From Dyella solisilvae (lineage in GTDB: Bacteria; Pseudomonadota; Gammaproteobacteria; Xanthomonadales; Rhodanobacteraceae): a DNA stretch of 64,000 bases. A model generated the notes under the pieces. The model was not told the origin of the DNA. It did no database searches and worked only from the letters and a program-made list of their open reading frames with translations. Below, piece after piece: positions 1 through 8,003 of this stretch (its first letter is position 1; each line of letters opens with the position of its first letter). Both the position numbers and the translations under genes were made by a program. Where the stretch lies: positions 1,524,824 to 1,588,823 of the forward strand of contig NZ_QQSY01000001.1 in NCBI RefSeq assembly GCF_003351225.1. The letters run 5' to 3'.

Positions 1-14
1 ACCGAACCGCCCTC

Positions 15-1508
15 ATGAGTCACCACGATCTACGCAGCTTCCTCGACCAGCTCGAACGCGAACGGCAGCTGCAACGCGTCAGCGCGCCCGTCGATCCCCA
101 CCTGGAGTCCACCGCGCTAAGCCTGCGCGCGCTGCGTGAGCAGGGTCCCGCATTGCTGATGGAAAAGCCGCTCAACGCGGGCCATCCGCTGCTGGGCAAC
201 CTGTTCGGACATCGTCGGCGCATCGAGCTGGCGCTGGCTGGACGCCCTCTGGCCTCGCTGCGCGAGCTGGGCCGATTGCTCGCCTCGATCAAGGAACCAC
301 GCTGGCCCTCCAACCTGCGCCAGGCGCTCGGCACCTGGCCGGAACTGGCGCAGCTGGCGCACGTTGCGCCGCGGCGCGTCGCCGAGGCCGCTTTCCAGTA
401 CGAAACCCTGCAGGGCGAGGACATCGACCTCGCGCGACTGCCCATCCAGCAGTGCTGGCCGGAAGACGCCGGCAAGCTGATCACCTTCGGCATGGTGGTG
501 ACCAAGGGCACGCGGCAGGCGCGCCAGAACGTCGCCATCTATCGCCAGCAGGTGATCGGCCCCAACCGCGTGATCATGCGCTGGCTGCCCCACCGCGGCG
601 GCGCGCTCGACTTCGCCGACTGGCAGACGGCCCACCCCGACCGCCCCTTTCCCGTGCTGGTGGCCATCGGCGCTGATCCGGCGACCATGCTGGCCGCCGT
701 CGCGCCGGTGCCGGACACACTGTCCGAATACGAATTCGCCGGCCTGCTGCGCGGCGAGCGCACGCGCACCTGGCACAGCACGCTCACCGGCCTGGATGCG
801 CCGGCGGGCGCGGAGATCCTGCTGGAGGGCTTCATCCACCCGCGCGACACGGCGCTGGAAGGACCGTTCGGTGACCACACCGGCTACTACAACGCGCAAG
901 ACCATTTCCCGGTGTTCACCATCGAGCGCATGCACCTGCGGCGCGATGCGATCTACCACGGCAGCTACATGGGCCGGGCGCCGCACGACGAGCCGTCGGT
1001 GATGGCGATGGCGCTCAATGACGTCTTCGTGCCGATCCTGCAGAAAGTTTTTCCCGAAATTGTCGACTTCTACCTGCCGCCCGAGGCCTGCTCCTATCGC
1101 ATCGCCGTGGTGAGTATCCGCAAGCAGTATGCCGGCCACGCGCGCCGCGTGATGATGGGCGTGTGGTCCTACCTGCGCCAGTTCACCTACACCAAGTTCG
1201 TGATCATCACCGACGAGGACATCGACGTGCGCGACTGGTCGCAGGTACTGTGGGCGGTCTCCACGCGCGTCGATCCCGCGCGCGACGCCATGCTGGTGGA
1301 GAACACCCCGATCGACTACCTCGATTTCGCCAGCCCTGTCGCCGGCATCGGCTCCAAGATGGGCATTGACGCCACCAACAAGTGGCCTGCGGAAACCAGT
1401 CGGACGTGGAGCCGGCCGATCGTGTCGGATGCCGCCGTGGAACGGCGCGTCGATGCGCTGTGGTCGGCGCTTAAGAGGGCGACGCCGACGCGCGACGTCG
1501 TGATGTAG
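15..1508 (+). CDS. ubiD: 3-octaprenyl-4-hydroxybenzoate carboxy-lyase UbiD
   Basis: UbiD-family decarboxylase that uses prenylated FMN (supplied by UbiX) to remove the carboxyl group of polyprenyl-4-hydroxybenzoate in ubiquinone synthesis. At 497 residues it has the family length. The EGPFGDHTG block at about residues 282-290 is the recognisable cofactor and metal-site region, and the N-terminus ([14 protein letters not shown]) matches the normal UbiD start. No clear Shine-Dalgarno is visible in the 14 upstream bases, and any promoter lies outside the window. It sits about 1.4 kb from ubiU-ubiV and 5 kb from a UbiT domain, so the local context is O2-independent ubiquinone synthesis. The assignment rests on overall sequence recognition; a UbiD relative acting on another aromatic acid is less likely here. 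Confidence 0.93.
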   Translation: MSHHDLRSFLDQLERERQLQRVSAPVDPHLESTALSLRALREQGPALLMEKPLNAGHPLLGNLFGHRRRIELALAGRPLASLRELGRLLASIKEPRWPSNLRQALGTWPELAQLAHVAPRRVAEAAFQYETLQGEDIDLARLPIQQCWPEDAGKLITFGMVVTKGTRQARQNVAIYRQQVIGPNRVIMRWLPHRGGALDFADWQTAHPDRPFPVLVAIGADPATMLAAVAPVPDTLSEYEFAGLLRGERTRTWHSTLTGLDAPAGAEILLEGFIHPRDTALEGPFGDHTGYYNAQDHFPVFTIERMHLRRDAIYHGSYMGRAPHDEPSVMAMALNDVFVPILQKVFPEIVDFYLPPEACSYRIAVVSIRKQYAGHARRVMMGVWSYLRQFTYTKFVIITDEDIDVRDWSQVLWAVSTRVDPARDAMLVENTPIDYLDFASPVAGIGSKMGIDATNKWPAETSRTWSRPIVSDAAVERRVDALWSALKRATPTRDVVM

Positions 1509-1515
1509 CCGCGCC

Positions 1516-1824
1516 TCAACGGGATTCCGCTGGACCGGGCTCAGGCACGTCAAGCACGGTCAACACTTCGCGCACCTGCGCCTGCAACGCCGTCCAGGAA
1601 CGCTCCCATTGCCCCTCAAGGGGCTTGGCCAGTCCGAACCGCTGCAACATCGCGTGCGCCTTGGTCATCTGCGCGCGCAACGCCTCGATCTCGCCCTGCG
1701 CACGTTCGTAGTCGTCCTTGCCCACCATGAGGATCTTGCGGTCGCGACATACGCCGATACAGGGCTGCGGCGCCTCGATCTTGCCGCAACCGATGCATTG
1801 CCAGGCCTGGATGTAATCAATCAT
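1516..1824 (-). CDS. small cysteine-rich protein of unknown function
   Basis: A 102-residue protein, convergent with ubiD and ending 7 bases from it. The N-terminal third carries CIGCG and a second C-x4-C pair (CIGVC), a pattern that could hold zinc or an Fe-S cluster. The rest is an alpha-helical, charged segment, possibly a coiled coil. The start at 1824 has a GAGGG Shine-Dalgarno 8 bases upstream. An FNR-type palindrome centred at 1888.5 lies where it would drive a transcript starting near 1847, giving a leader of about 22 bases that contains the ribosome site. This suggests anaerobic expression. I do not recognise a named family. Similar small proteins may accompany denitrification genes, but I cannot confirm that from sequence alone. 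Confidence 0.75.
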   Translation of the reverse strand: MIDYIQAWQCIGCGKIEAPQPCIGVCRDRKILMVGKDDYERAQGEIEALRAQMTKAHAMLQRFGLAKPLEGQWERSWTALQAQVREVLTVLDVPEPGPAESR

Positions 1825-1881
1825 GGCGCGAAGCCCTCACTGCTTGAGCCGCCATCGTGCCTCAGGAGCCGTCAAAGTTTC

Positions 1882-1895
1882 CTGATATCAGTCAG
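1882..1895 (-). promoter_or_regulatory. FNR-type box upstream of the small cysteine-rich gene
   Basis: CTGAT-ATCA-GTCAG fits the FNR/DNR consensus TTGAT-N4-ATCAA with the TGA-N6-TCA core intact. Its centre (1888.5) is 32 bp from the centre of a CACGAT hexamer at 1854-1859, which has A and T at the two critical -10 positions. The predicted start is near 1847. Confidence 0.65.
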
Positions 1896-1981
1896 TGCAT
1901 GCGGTCAAATGAACCGAGCTGCGCTAACGCGCCAAACATGGGCGAGATTCGGAACATGGGACCACGCAGCCACGTGGCATC

Positions 1982-2206
1982 GGCAAGAACCCGGGACCCA
2001 CCGCCAGCTTCGGCGTGTTCCCGCTCAATGGCTGCCACCGCGTCGATCGGGCCACGGCCTTGAGCGCTGGCATCGACAACGTGTTCAACAAGATCTATGC
2101 CGAGCACGTCAACGCGGCCACGGCGGGCCTGGTGGGGTACGTGAATACGACGCCGGTGAACGAGTCCGACCGAACCTGTTGGGTGAAGCTGGACGTGAAG
2201 CACTGA
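1982..2206 (+). pseudogene. 3' remnant of a TonB-dependent (OprC-like copper) receptor
   Basis: The reading frame resembles only the last 70 or so residues of a TonB-dependent outer-membrane receptor. It reads GKNPGPTASFGVF, then GIDNVFNK and YAEHVN near the end, which match the final beta-strands of copper receptors of the OprC/NosA type. There is no upstream body of the gene: before position 1982 the frame loses similarity and the sequence becomes the promoter region of the neighbouring gene. The last residue is His instead of the usual aromatic residue needed for barrel insertion, another sign of decay. A copper receptor would fit a copper-dependent denitrifier, so this looks like a lost ancestor gene. 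Confidence 0.6.
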
Positions 2207-2212
2207 ACGAAC

Positions 2213-2240
2213 CGGGAGGACAGCGCTGGCCGTCCTCCCG
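2213..2240. terminator. 9-bp GC-rich hairpin between receptor remnant and dnrO-like gene
   Basis: Perfect 9-bp arms (2213-2221 and 2232-2240) enclose a 10-base loop. No long T-run follows on either strand; a short T-rich stretch follows on the minus strand. It probably terminated the receptor gene and now ends the convergent minus-strand gene. Confidence 0.45.
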
Positions 2241-2248
2241 ACTACATG

Positions 2249-2737
2249 TCAGTTGTGCGCCGGATGCGCCGGGACGGCATCCTGCGTCCAGCCCGGATCG
2301 TCGAAGTAACGCGGATAGTCGGCCACGGCCTTGCGCATCGCCGCAACCTGGGCCATGTCCTGCGGGTGGTCCTTGAGCTTCTGCGCAGCGGCCAGCAGCG
2401 GAACCAGCATGCCGTGCAGCACCTCATCCTGCTGCGGCGGCAACTTGCAGTTCGCGAAGATGTAGGCGCCCGCGTCGAGGATCAGGCCCGCGCGATCCTG
2501 GGCCATCGTCTCGTTCATGTGGCCCATCTCGTAGTGGCGCAGCTCGTCCAGCGCCTGGTGGATACGCCCCATGCCATCGCGCAGCGACGCGTCGGTCGCC
2601 CATCGCGGGGACGGCGCCGGCGCCTGCTGGCTGTCGGAGGCGGCATGTGCGGCGTGGTCATGCTGGGGGGCGGCGTAGAGCGGCGCGGCGATGGCGAGTG
2701 CGCCGACCAACAGCGCCGATACTCGGTTGATGGACAT
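2249..2737 (-). CDS. DnrO-like periplasmic protein
   Basis: A 162-residue exported protein. Residues 1-22 (MSINRVSALLVGALAIAAPLYA) are a signal peptide. A His-rich stretch (HDHAAHA) follows, and then an alpha-helical body with repeated His and Met residues (HYEMGHMNETM) that could bind a metal. It resembles proteins annotated DnrO in denitrifying pseudomonads and xanthomonads, whose function is not known to me. The start at 2737 is chosen because AGGAG lies 8 bases upstream and the signal peptide begins there; an upstream in-frame extension has neither. A shared FNR box with a TATGAT hexamer at 2768-2773 places the transcript start near 2761. The name is tentative. Confidence 0.7.
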   Translation of the reverse strand: MSINRVSALLVGALAIAAPLYAAPQHDHAAHAASDSQQAPAPSPRWATDASLRDGMGRIHQALDELRHYEMGHMNETMAQDRAGLILDAGAYIFANCKLPPQQDEVLHGMLVPLLAAAQKLKDHPQDMAQVAAMRKAVADYPRYFDDPGWTQDAVPAHPAHN

Positions 2738-2795
2738 GTTGATGACTCCTGCATCGTGGTGAAGTCGATCATAGGCAGGGCGATCGGCATCACCT

Positions 2796-2809
2796 CTGAC
2801 GCACGTCAG
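2796..2809. promoter_or_regulatory. FNR-type box shared by dnrO-like gene and ubiUV
   Basis: CTGAC-GCAC-GTCAG is a perfect inverted repeat centred at 2802.5 between divergent genes. On the minus strand TATGAT (2768-2773) lies 32 bp away, and on the plus strand CAGGAT (2832-2837) also lies 32 bp away. Both give leaders of about 24 bases to the start codons at 2737 and 2869, so one box can serve both directions. Confidence 0.75.
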
Positions 2810-2868
2810 CGACGCGCCGCCCTGCGGCAATCAGGATGCGACCCGACGTCCCGGGTGTCGAGGTCCTC

Positions 2869-3867
2869 ATGCAATTGGTCTGTCCCGCCGGCAACCTGCC
2901 GGCCCTGAAAGCGGCGGTGGATGCCGGCGCGGATGCGGTCTATGTCGGCTTGCGCGACCAGACCAACGCACGGGCGTTTCCCGGACTGAACTTCAACGAC
3001 GAGGAGCTTCGGCAAGGCATCGCCTATGCCCAGGCCCGACTTCGCAAGGTGTACCTCGCGCTCAACACCTATCCCGACAGCGTACGTCTGTCGCAGTGGT
3101 ATGCGGCGGTGGACAAGGCCGCCGAGTTGGGTTGCGACGCCATCATCGCGGCGGAGATGGCCGTGCTGGACTATGCGACGCGCCGCCACTCCCAGATGGC
3201 CAGGCATCTGTCGGTGCAGGGCTCGGCCACCACCGCACCGGCCCTGCGCTACATGCATGAACGTTTCGGCATCAGCCGCGCCGTGTTGCCGCGCGTGCTG
3301 TCGGTGCAACAGGTGGAGCGCCTGTGCGAACAGGCGCCCGTACCGATCGAGGTGTTCGCCTTCGGCAGTCTGTGCATCATGGTGGAAGGCCGTTGCCAGC
3401 TCTCCAGCTATGTCACCGGAGCGTCGCCAAATCGCCATGGCGTGTGTTCGCCGGCAAGCTTCGTGCGCTGGGAAGAGCACGACGACGGTGGCCGCAGCGT
3501 GCGCCTCAATCGCGTGTTGATCGACCGCTTCGAGCCCGCCGAACCGGCCGGCTACCCCACCGTCTGCAAGGGTCGTTTCGCCGTGGGCGGCGAGACTTTC
3601 CACGCACTGGAGGAACCTACCAGCCTCAACACGCTGGAATTGCTGCCGCGGCTGGCCAGCGCCGGCGTGGCCGCACTGAAGATCGAGGGTCGCCAGCGCG
3701 GCGTGGCCTATGTGGCCTCGGTGACGCGCACATGGCGCGACGCGCTTGACCGATACAAGGTTGCGCCGGATCGCTGGAAAGCGCGGCCCGAGTGGCAAGC
3801 CGGTCTCGCCAAGCATGCCGAAGGACACCAGACCACCCTCGGCCCCTATCACCGCCATTGGCACTGA
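2869..3867 (+). CDS. ubiU: O2-independent ubiquinone hydroxylation protein UbiU
   Basis: Peptidase-U32-family Fe-S protein that, with UbiV, carries out the hydroxylations of the ubiquinone ring without O2 (prephenate is the hydroxyl donor in E. coli). It has 332 residues starting MQLVCPAGNLPALKAAV, the family start. An upstream ATG at 2836 would add 11 atypical residues, whereas the chosen ATG has GAGGT just upstream. Cysteines at 169, 176, 193 and 233 correspond to the four cluster ligands of E. coli UbiU (169, 176, 193, 232). ubiV follows after 4 bases. The FNR-type box at 2796-2809 predicts anaerobic induction. Confidence 0.95.
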   Translation: MQLVCPAGNLPALKAAVDAGADAVYVGLRDQTNARAFPGLNFNDEELRQGIAYAQARLRKVYLALNTYPDSVRLSQWYAAVDKAAELGCDAIIAAEMAVLDYATRRHSQMARHLSVQGSATTAPALRYMHERFGISRAVLPRVLSVQQVERLCEQAPVPIEVFAFGSLCIMVEGRCQLSSYVTGASPNRHGVCSPASFVRWEEHDDGGRSVRLNRVLIDRFEPAEPAGYPTVCKGRFAVGGETFHALEEPTSLNTLELLPRLASAGVAALKIEGRQRGVAYVASVTRTWRDALDRYKVAPDRWKARPEWQAGLAKHAEGHQTTLGPYHRHWH

Positions 3868-3871
3868 CACG

Positions 3872-4759
3872 ATGCACGCCATGAAACTCAGCCTCGGCCC
3901 CTTGCAGTACTTCTGGCCGCGCGAGCGAACGCTCGCGTTTTATCGCGAGGCGGCGCAATGGCCGCTGGACATCATCTATCTCGGCGAAACTGTCTGCAGC
4001 AAGCGGCGCGAACTGCGCACGCAGGACTGGATCGCGCTCGCGGCGGAACTGGCCAACAGCGGCAAACAGATTGTGCTGTCATCGCTCGCCCTCATCGAGG
4101 CCGAATCCGAGCTGGGTGTTTTGCAGCGCCTGATCGACCAGGGTCAGGGATGGATCGAGGCCAACGATCTGTCGGCCGTGCAGCTGTGTCGCGCCCGCGG
4201 CGTGCCTTTCGTGGCCGGCCCGACGCTCAACGTGTACAACCACCGCGCCCTGGCGATGCTGATGGAGGACGGCCTGCGCCGCTGGGTGCCCGGGGTGGAG
4301 CAAGGCGCCGTGCTGATCGACGAACTGCGGGCCGCCCTGCTTGAGGATGGCGGCAGCATGCCCGAACTGGAAGTCATCGGCTTTGGCCGCCTGCCCCTGT
4401 CCTATTCGGCACGCTGCTTTACCGCGCGCGCCCTCGACATCGCCAAGGACCAGTGCGGTTTTCGCTGCATCGATTACCCCGACGGCTTGCCGCTGGCCAC
4501 CCGCGAAGGCCGCCCGTTCCTTCGCATCAACGGCATCCAGATCCAGGGTGAGGAGATCACCGATCTCGGCCCCGAACTTGCCACGCTACGTTCGCTGGGC
4601 GTGGACGTGCTTCGCCTGTATCCGCAGGCCGAAGGCATGGCGGACATCGTGGCGCACTTCGACCTCGCCCGTCGGGCGCCCACGGCTCCGCCGAGGATTG
4701 GCGCGCGCAATGGCTACTGGCATGGCGCCCCGGGCATGCGATCCGTCGATTTGCCCTGA
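3872..4759 (+). CDS. ubiV: O2-independent ubiquinone hydroxylation protein UbiV
   Basis: Partner of UbiU in a heterodimeric Fe-S enzyme for anaerobic ubiquinone ring hydroxylation. Counting from the alternative start at 3881 (MKLSLGP, the family N-terminus), cysteines fall at 39, 179, 192 and 196, next to the E. coli UbiV ligands 39, 180, 193 and 197. The GETVCSKRR segment holds the first ligand. The gene begins 4 bases after the ubiU stop, so translational coupling is likely. Either ATG (3872 or 3881) could be used, and neither has a clear Shine-Dalgarno. No ubiT follows directly; the UbiT domain is in an operon 2 kb away. Confidence 0.94.
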   Translation: MHAMKLSLGPLQYFWPRERTLAFYREAAQWPLDIIYLGETVCSKRRELRTQDWIALAAELANSGKQIVLSSLALIEAESELGVLQRLIDQGQGWIEANDLSAVQLCRARGVPFVAGPTLNVYNHRALAMLMEDGLRRWVPGVEQGAVLIDELRAALLEDGGSMPELEVIGFGRLPLSYSARCFTARALDIAKDQCGFRCIDYPDGLPLATREGRPFLRINGIQIQGEEITDLGPELATLRSLGVDVLRLYPQAEGMADIVAHFDLARRAPTAPPRIGARNGYWHGAPGMRSVDLP

Positions 4760-4852
4760 GGGCTTGAGCAGTGAAACAGAAATCGCCGATCAGTCATCGG
4801 CCGATACGTCGCGGTGAAGTCACCTCGGATTGACACGCCCTTTCAAGACTGC

Positions 4853-4880
4853 AAAAAAGAAGGGGCCCGGAGGCCCCTTC
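4853..4880 (-). terminator. intrinsic terminator of fabA-fabB
   Basis: Nine-base arms (4859-4867 and 4872-4880) close a four-base loop, TCCG on the minus strand. Six T residues follow on that strand (A-run at 4853-4858). It begins 15 bases past the fabB stop. Confidence 0.88.
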
Positions 4881-4895
4881 GAAGCGTGGTCCCTG

Positions 4896-6104
4896 CTAGA
4901 CCTTGCCGAACACCAGGCTTGCGTTGGTGCCGCCAAAGCCGAAGCTGTTGGACATCACCGTGCGCAAATCGGCCTCGCGCGTCTCGCGCAGGACCGGGAA
5001 ACCTTCCGCCTTGGGATCGAGTTGCTCGATATGGGCGGACCCGGCCATGAAGCTGTTCTTGAGCATCAGCAGGCTGAAAATCGCCTCGTGCACGCTGGCG
5101 GCCCCCAGCGAATGCCCGGTCAGCGCCTTGGTCGAGGACAGCGGCGGGACGTCCTGCCCGAAAGCTTCGCGCACGGCGGTCAGCTCGATGATGTCGCCGA
5201 GCGGCGTGGCCGTGCCATGGGTATTGAGGTAATCGATCGGACTTGTGCAACCGGCGAGCGCCATGCGCATGCAACGCACGGCGCCCTCACCCGACGGCGC
5301 CACCATGTCCGCGCCATCGGACGTCACGCCATAGCCGACCAGTTCGGCATGGATGGTGGCGCCGCGCTTCACCGCGTGCTCGTAATCCTCCAGCACCAGC
5401 ATGCCGCCGCCACCACCGATCACGAAACCGTCGCGCGTGGCGTCGTACGGGCGCGACGCCGTTTGTGGCGTGCCGTTGAATTGGCTGGACAGGGCGCCCA
5501 TCGCATCGAACTGGGTCGTCATGCCCCAATGCACTTCCTCGCCGCCGCCGGCGAAGACCACGTCCTGCGCGCCATGGCGGATCAGGTCGGCCGCGGCGCC
5601 AATGCAATGCGCCGAGGTGGCGCAGGCTGCCGCGATCGAATAGCTAAGGCCGAGAATGCCGAACGCGGTCGCGAGTGTGGCCGACACGGTGGAGCACATC
5701 GTGCGCGGCACCATGCAGGCGCCCACGCGGCGCACACCCTTTTCACGCAGCAATTCGGCGGTCTCGATCTGCCATTGGGCCGATCCGCCGCCGGAGCCCG
5801 CGATCACGCCAATGCGCGGATTTCGGACCTGCTCCAGCGCCAGCCCCGCATCCTCGATCGCCGAGCGCATCGAAAGGTACGCATAGGCAGCGGCGTCGCC
5901 CATGAAGCGCTTGAGCCTGCGGTCGATCAGGTTGTCGAGGTCAATGTTGGGCACTCCCGCCACCTGGCTGCGCAATCCGCGCGCCGCGTAGTCGGGAATG
6001 GCCTGAATGCCGCTGCGCAGTTCGCGCAAGGCCTGGGTCACGGTATCCAGACTGTGTCCCAGGCAGGACACGATACCCATGCCCGTTACTACCACCCGGC
6101 GCAT
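4896..6104 (-). CDS. fabB: beta-ketoacyl-ACP synthase I FabB
   Basis: Condensing enzyme that elongates cis-3-decenoyl-ACP in the anaerobic (O2-independent) route to unsaturated fatty acids. It has 402 residues of thiolase fold. The nucleophilic cysteine is at 161 (AAACATSAH), with the two catalytic histidine blocks [11 protein letters not shown] and [12 protein letters not shown] in order, and the C-terminal [10 protein letters not shown]. The ATG overlaps the fabA stop by one base (TGATG), so fabA and fabB are one transcript. A FabF relative is possible from fold alone, but the fabA-fabB pairing argues for FabB. Confidence 0.92.
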   Translation of the reverse strand: MRRVVVTGMGIVSCLGHSLDTVTQALRELRSGIQAIPDYAARGLRSQVAGVPNIDLDNLIDRRLKRFMGDAAAYAYLSMRSAIEDAGLALEQVRNPRIGVIAGSGGGSAQWQIETAELLREKGVRRVGACMVPRTMCSTVSATLATAFGILGLSYSIAAACATSAHCIGAAADLIRHGAQDVVFAGGGEEVHWGMTTQFDAMGALSSQFNGTPQTASRPYDATRDGFVIGGGGGMLVLEDYEHAVKRGATIHAELVGYGVTSDGADMVAPSGEGAVRCMRMALAGCTSPIDYLNTHGTATPLGDIIELTAVREAFGQDVPPLSSTKALTGHSLGAASVHEAIFSLLMLKNSFMAGSAHIEQLDPKAEGFPVLRETREADLRTVMSNSFGFGGTNASLVFGKV

Positions 6105-6619
6105 CAGAAACCCTCCGTGGACTGGAACAGGCCCACGCGCATATCAGTGGCGACGTAGATCTGACGCCCATCGACGTTGACCGTGCCATTGGCCACCACG
6201 ACGTTCATGCGGCCCTTGATCACGCGGCTGATGTCCACCTGGTAGCTGACCAGTCGGGCGCTCGGGAGCACCTGACCCGTGAATTTCACCTGTCCCACGC
6301 CAAGCGCGCGTCCGCGTCCCGGCAGACCAAGCCACGGCAGGAAGAAGCCGCTCAACTGCCACAGCGCGTCCAGGCCCAGGCAGCCCGGCATCACCGGATC
6401 GCCCTGGAAGTGGCAGCCGAAAAACCAAAGGTCCGGATGGATATCGAGCTCTGCAGAAAGCGAGCCTTTGCCGAACTCCCCATCGTTCTCCCCGATGTGC
6501 GTGATGCGGTCGAACATCAGCATGGGAGGCGATGGCAATCGTGCATTGCCGGAGCCGAACAGTTCGCCGCGGGCGCAGGCGAGAAGCTGCTCGCGATCAA
6601 ACGAAGTAGCGCGTGTCAT
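6104..6619 (-). CDS. fabA: 3-hydroxydecanoyl-ACP dehydratase/isomerase FabA
   Basis: Dehydrates 3-hydroxydecanoyl-ACP and isomerises the product to the cis-3 form, the branch point for unsaturated fatty acids without O2. It has 171 residues from [10 protein letters not shown], with catalytic His70 and Asp84 at exactly the E. coli positions ([17 protein letters not shown]). An upstream in-frame start (6682) would run over the promoter and add a non-family tail, so 6619 is chosen. An FNR-type palindrome centred at 6682.5 and a CAGACT hexamer at 6648-6653 predict a start near 6641. FNR control of fabAB would tie membrane unsaturation to anoxia. Confidence 0.93.
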   Translation of the reverse strand: MTRATSFDREQLLACARGELFGSGNARLPSPPMLMFDRITHIGENDGEFGKGSLSAELDIHPDLWFFGCHFQGDPVMPGCLGLDALWQLSGFFLPWLGLPGRGRALGVGQVKFTGQVLPSARLVSYQVDISRVIKGRMNVVVANGTVNVDGRQIYVATDMRVGLFQSTEGF

Positions 6620-6675
6620 GTCATTTCCGCAGTTTTCGGGAACAGGAAGTCTGGGTGACCCCTTCCCTGCGGGCA

Positions 6676-6689
6676 CTGACAAGGATCAA
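6676..6689 (-). promoter_or_regulatory. FNR-type box upstream of fabAB
   Basis: CTGAC-AAGG-ATCAA (on the minus strand TTGAT-CCTT-GTCAG), centred at 6682.5. A CAGACT hexamer at 6648-6653 lies 32 bp away. It abuts the hairpin that follows the upstream aroQ-ubiT gene. Confidence 0.65.
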
Positions 6690-6693
6690 AGAC

Positions 6694-6713
6694 GTAGCGC
6701 GACACCGCGCTAC
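6694..6713 (-). terminator. hairpin after aroQ-ubiT
   Basis: Perfect 8-bp arms (6694-6701 and 6706-6713) with a 4-base loop, followed on the minus strand by a short, interrupted T-rich stretch that overlaps the fabA FNR box. It probably ends the operon transcript, perhaps incompletely. Confidence 0.55.
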
Positions 6714-6736
6714 GCGCAGGACGGACAGTTACCGCA

Positions 6737-7615
6737 TCAGGCGAGCCGTTCCCGATACGCGTCTCTCGCCATGCGTGCGACGCGGGCGCCGCGATTGAGT
6801 GCTATGCGCAGGCCCAGCGGCACGTCCTCCCAGGGCAGACGTTCGAGCAGGTTGCGCGCCGTCAGGCCCAGTTCGGTATCACCGGTGAGCACCAGCGCTC
6901 GCTGGAAGAACAGCGTATCGGCATCGTCGAGGCGACCGGCCAGCAGCAGGAGGTCAGTGGCGCTGCCACGGACGCTGGCCTCCGGCTCGCCCCCGACCAC
7001 ACGCAGCTTGCCGTCGCTCCAGCCCAGCACCCAGCGCAGGCCGAGGTCGCTCACCTCTATGCCGAGGCGGCGCCCCTTCATGAAGTCGAGCGAGCCATCG
7101 CGCAACGGCACGGCCAGCACCCGGGCCATCGCCGCTTCCAGCAAGGCATGCTGCCAGCGATCCGGCACGACCCGAGCCAGGGGGGACAGCCGCTGCGGCG
7201 GCGGCATCCAGCGCAGCAGGTTCGGCAGTAACGTGGAGGGAGCTAGCGAGATCGACATGGCGGCGATCTTGGATCCAGCCACCCCTGCCACGCCCTGATC
7301 GGGGTCAAGCTGGTGGGCGGGATCGACGCTCGCGTTCTCCTGCTGCAAGCAGGCATCGCCGATGGCGAGATCCACCAAGGTTCGCGCCGTACTGCCCGGC
7401 ACGCCGACCCGAACCGCCAACGCCTTCGCCCGCATCCGCACGCGTTCTTCGCGTTGCGGGTCGCGAATGGGCAGACCGGTGCGACACTTCAGCGCACCCA
7501 CCACTCGCACCAGCCGGCGGCGCGCGGCAAGCAACAGGATCAGGCCGTCGTCGACGCCATCGATGGCGCCTCTGGCGCCTTGCAGCAACCACCGATCAGG
7601 CCGAGGCGACGGCAT
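6737..7615 (-). CDS. chorismate mutase (AroQ)-UbiT fusion protein
   Basis: A 292-residue open frame joins two domains. Residues about 10-94 are an AroQ-type chorismate mutase. By alignment to the E. coli PheA domain, Arg15, Arg32, Lys43, Asp52, Arg55, Glu56 and Gln91/92 occupy all the catalytic positions. After a 25-residue linker, residues 120-292 (from MSISLAPSTLLPNLLRW) are UbiT, an SCP2 lipid-binding protein needed for anaerobic ubiquinone synthesis, with the family block LFFQRALVLTGDTELG. No stop lies between the domains, and the Met at 7258 that would start a separate UbiT has no Shine-Dalgarno, so a fusion is favoured. The start at 7615 overlaps the preceding DGC gene by 20 bases. The gene is last in a putative FNR-controlled operon. 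An internal start giving free UbiT as well cannot be excluded. Confidence 0.82.
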   Translation of the reverse strand: MPSPRPDRWLLQGARGAIDGVDDGLILLLAARRRLVRVVGALKCRTGLPIRDPQREERVRMRAKALAVRVGVPGSTARTLVDLAIGDACLQQENASVDPAHQLDPDQGVAGVAGSKIAAMSISLAPSTLLPNLLRWMPPPQRLSPLARVVPDRWQHALLEAAMARVLAVPLRDGSLDFMKGRRLGIEVSDLGLRWVLGWSDGKLRVVGGEPEASVRGSATDLLLLAGRLDDADTLFFQRALVLTGDTELGLTARNLLERLPWEDVPLGLRIALNRGARVARMARDAYRERLA

Positions 7616-8003
7616 CTACGTTCTCCTTGCCCGCGTCCATCAAGGTCTTCGCCGCGGGCAGCACGATGCTGTCAAACACCTGCGAAGCCTGGTCCTGGTC
7701 GAAATCCGCGTGCTGGCGCTTCTTTACGCCATGGTCGGACAGCACCAGATGGGCGTCCGCGACGACGCCTGCACGGCTGAGGCATGCCGCCACGCAACGC
7801 AATTCGCATCCGTCGAGCGCGAGGATCCGCCGGCCGCTCTGCGCCATGCGCAACAAGCCTGGAACACCTCCGCCCACCCCGGCGATGCACGACATCTCGG
7901 CCACGCCGGTGCGATCGAGTCGCAGCGCCAGGTGATTGGCCATCTGCGCCGCGCTCGAACATCCCGAGCAGGAATAGACCAACGTCCCCTTGGGCTTGCT
8001 CAT
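7596..8003 (-). CDS. DGC-domain putative zinc-binding protein
   Basis: A 135-residue cytosolic protein of the DGC family (PF08859), named for its Asp-Gly-Cys motif. Visible are YSCSGCSSA near the N-terminus, a third Cys (MSCIAG), then LDGCELRCVAACL, giving the conserved cysteines expected to bind zinc. Its function is not established; members are often found beside respiratory and denitrification genes. The start at 8003 overlaps the stop of the membrane protein upstream (TCAT overlap on the plus strand), showing tight operon structure, and its end overlaps the aroQ-ubiT start. Confidence 0.82.
   Translation of the reverse strand: MSKPKGTLVYSCSGCSSAAQMANHLALRLDRTGVAEMSCIAGVGGGVPGLLRMAQSGRRILALDGCELRCVAACLSRAGVVADAHLVLSDHGVKKRQHADFDQDQASQVFDSIVLPAAKTLMDAGKENVDAVASA

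Noticed and set aside
117-1553. Long minus-strand open frame opposite ubiD
   Set aside because: Composition is typical of an antisense shadow, and ubiD is a certain gene on the plus strand.
6737-7258. UbiT as a separate gene starting at 7258
   Set aside because: No stop codon separates it from the chorismate mutase part and no ribosome site precedes Met 7258, so a fusion is the simpler reading; an extra internal start remains possible.
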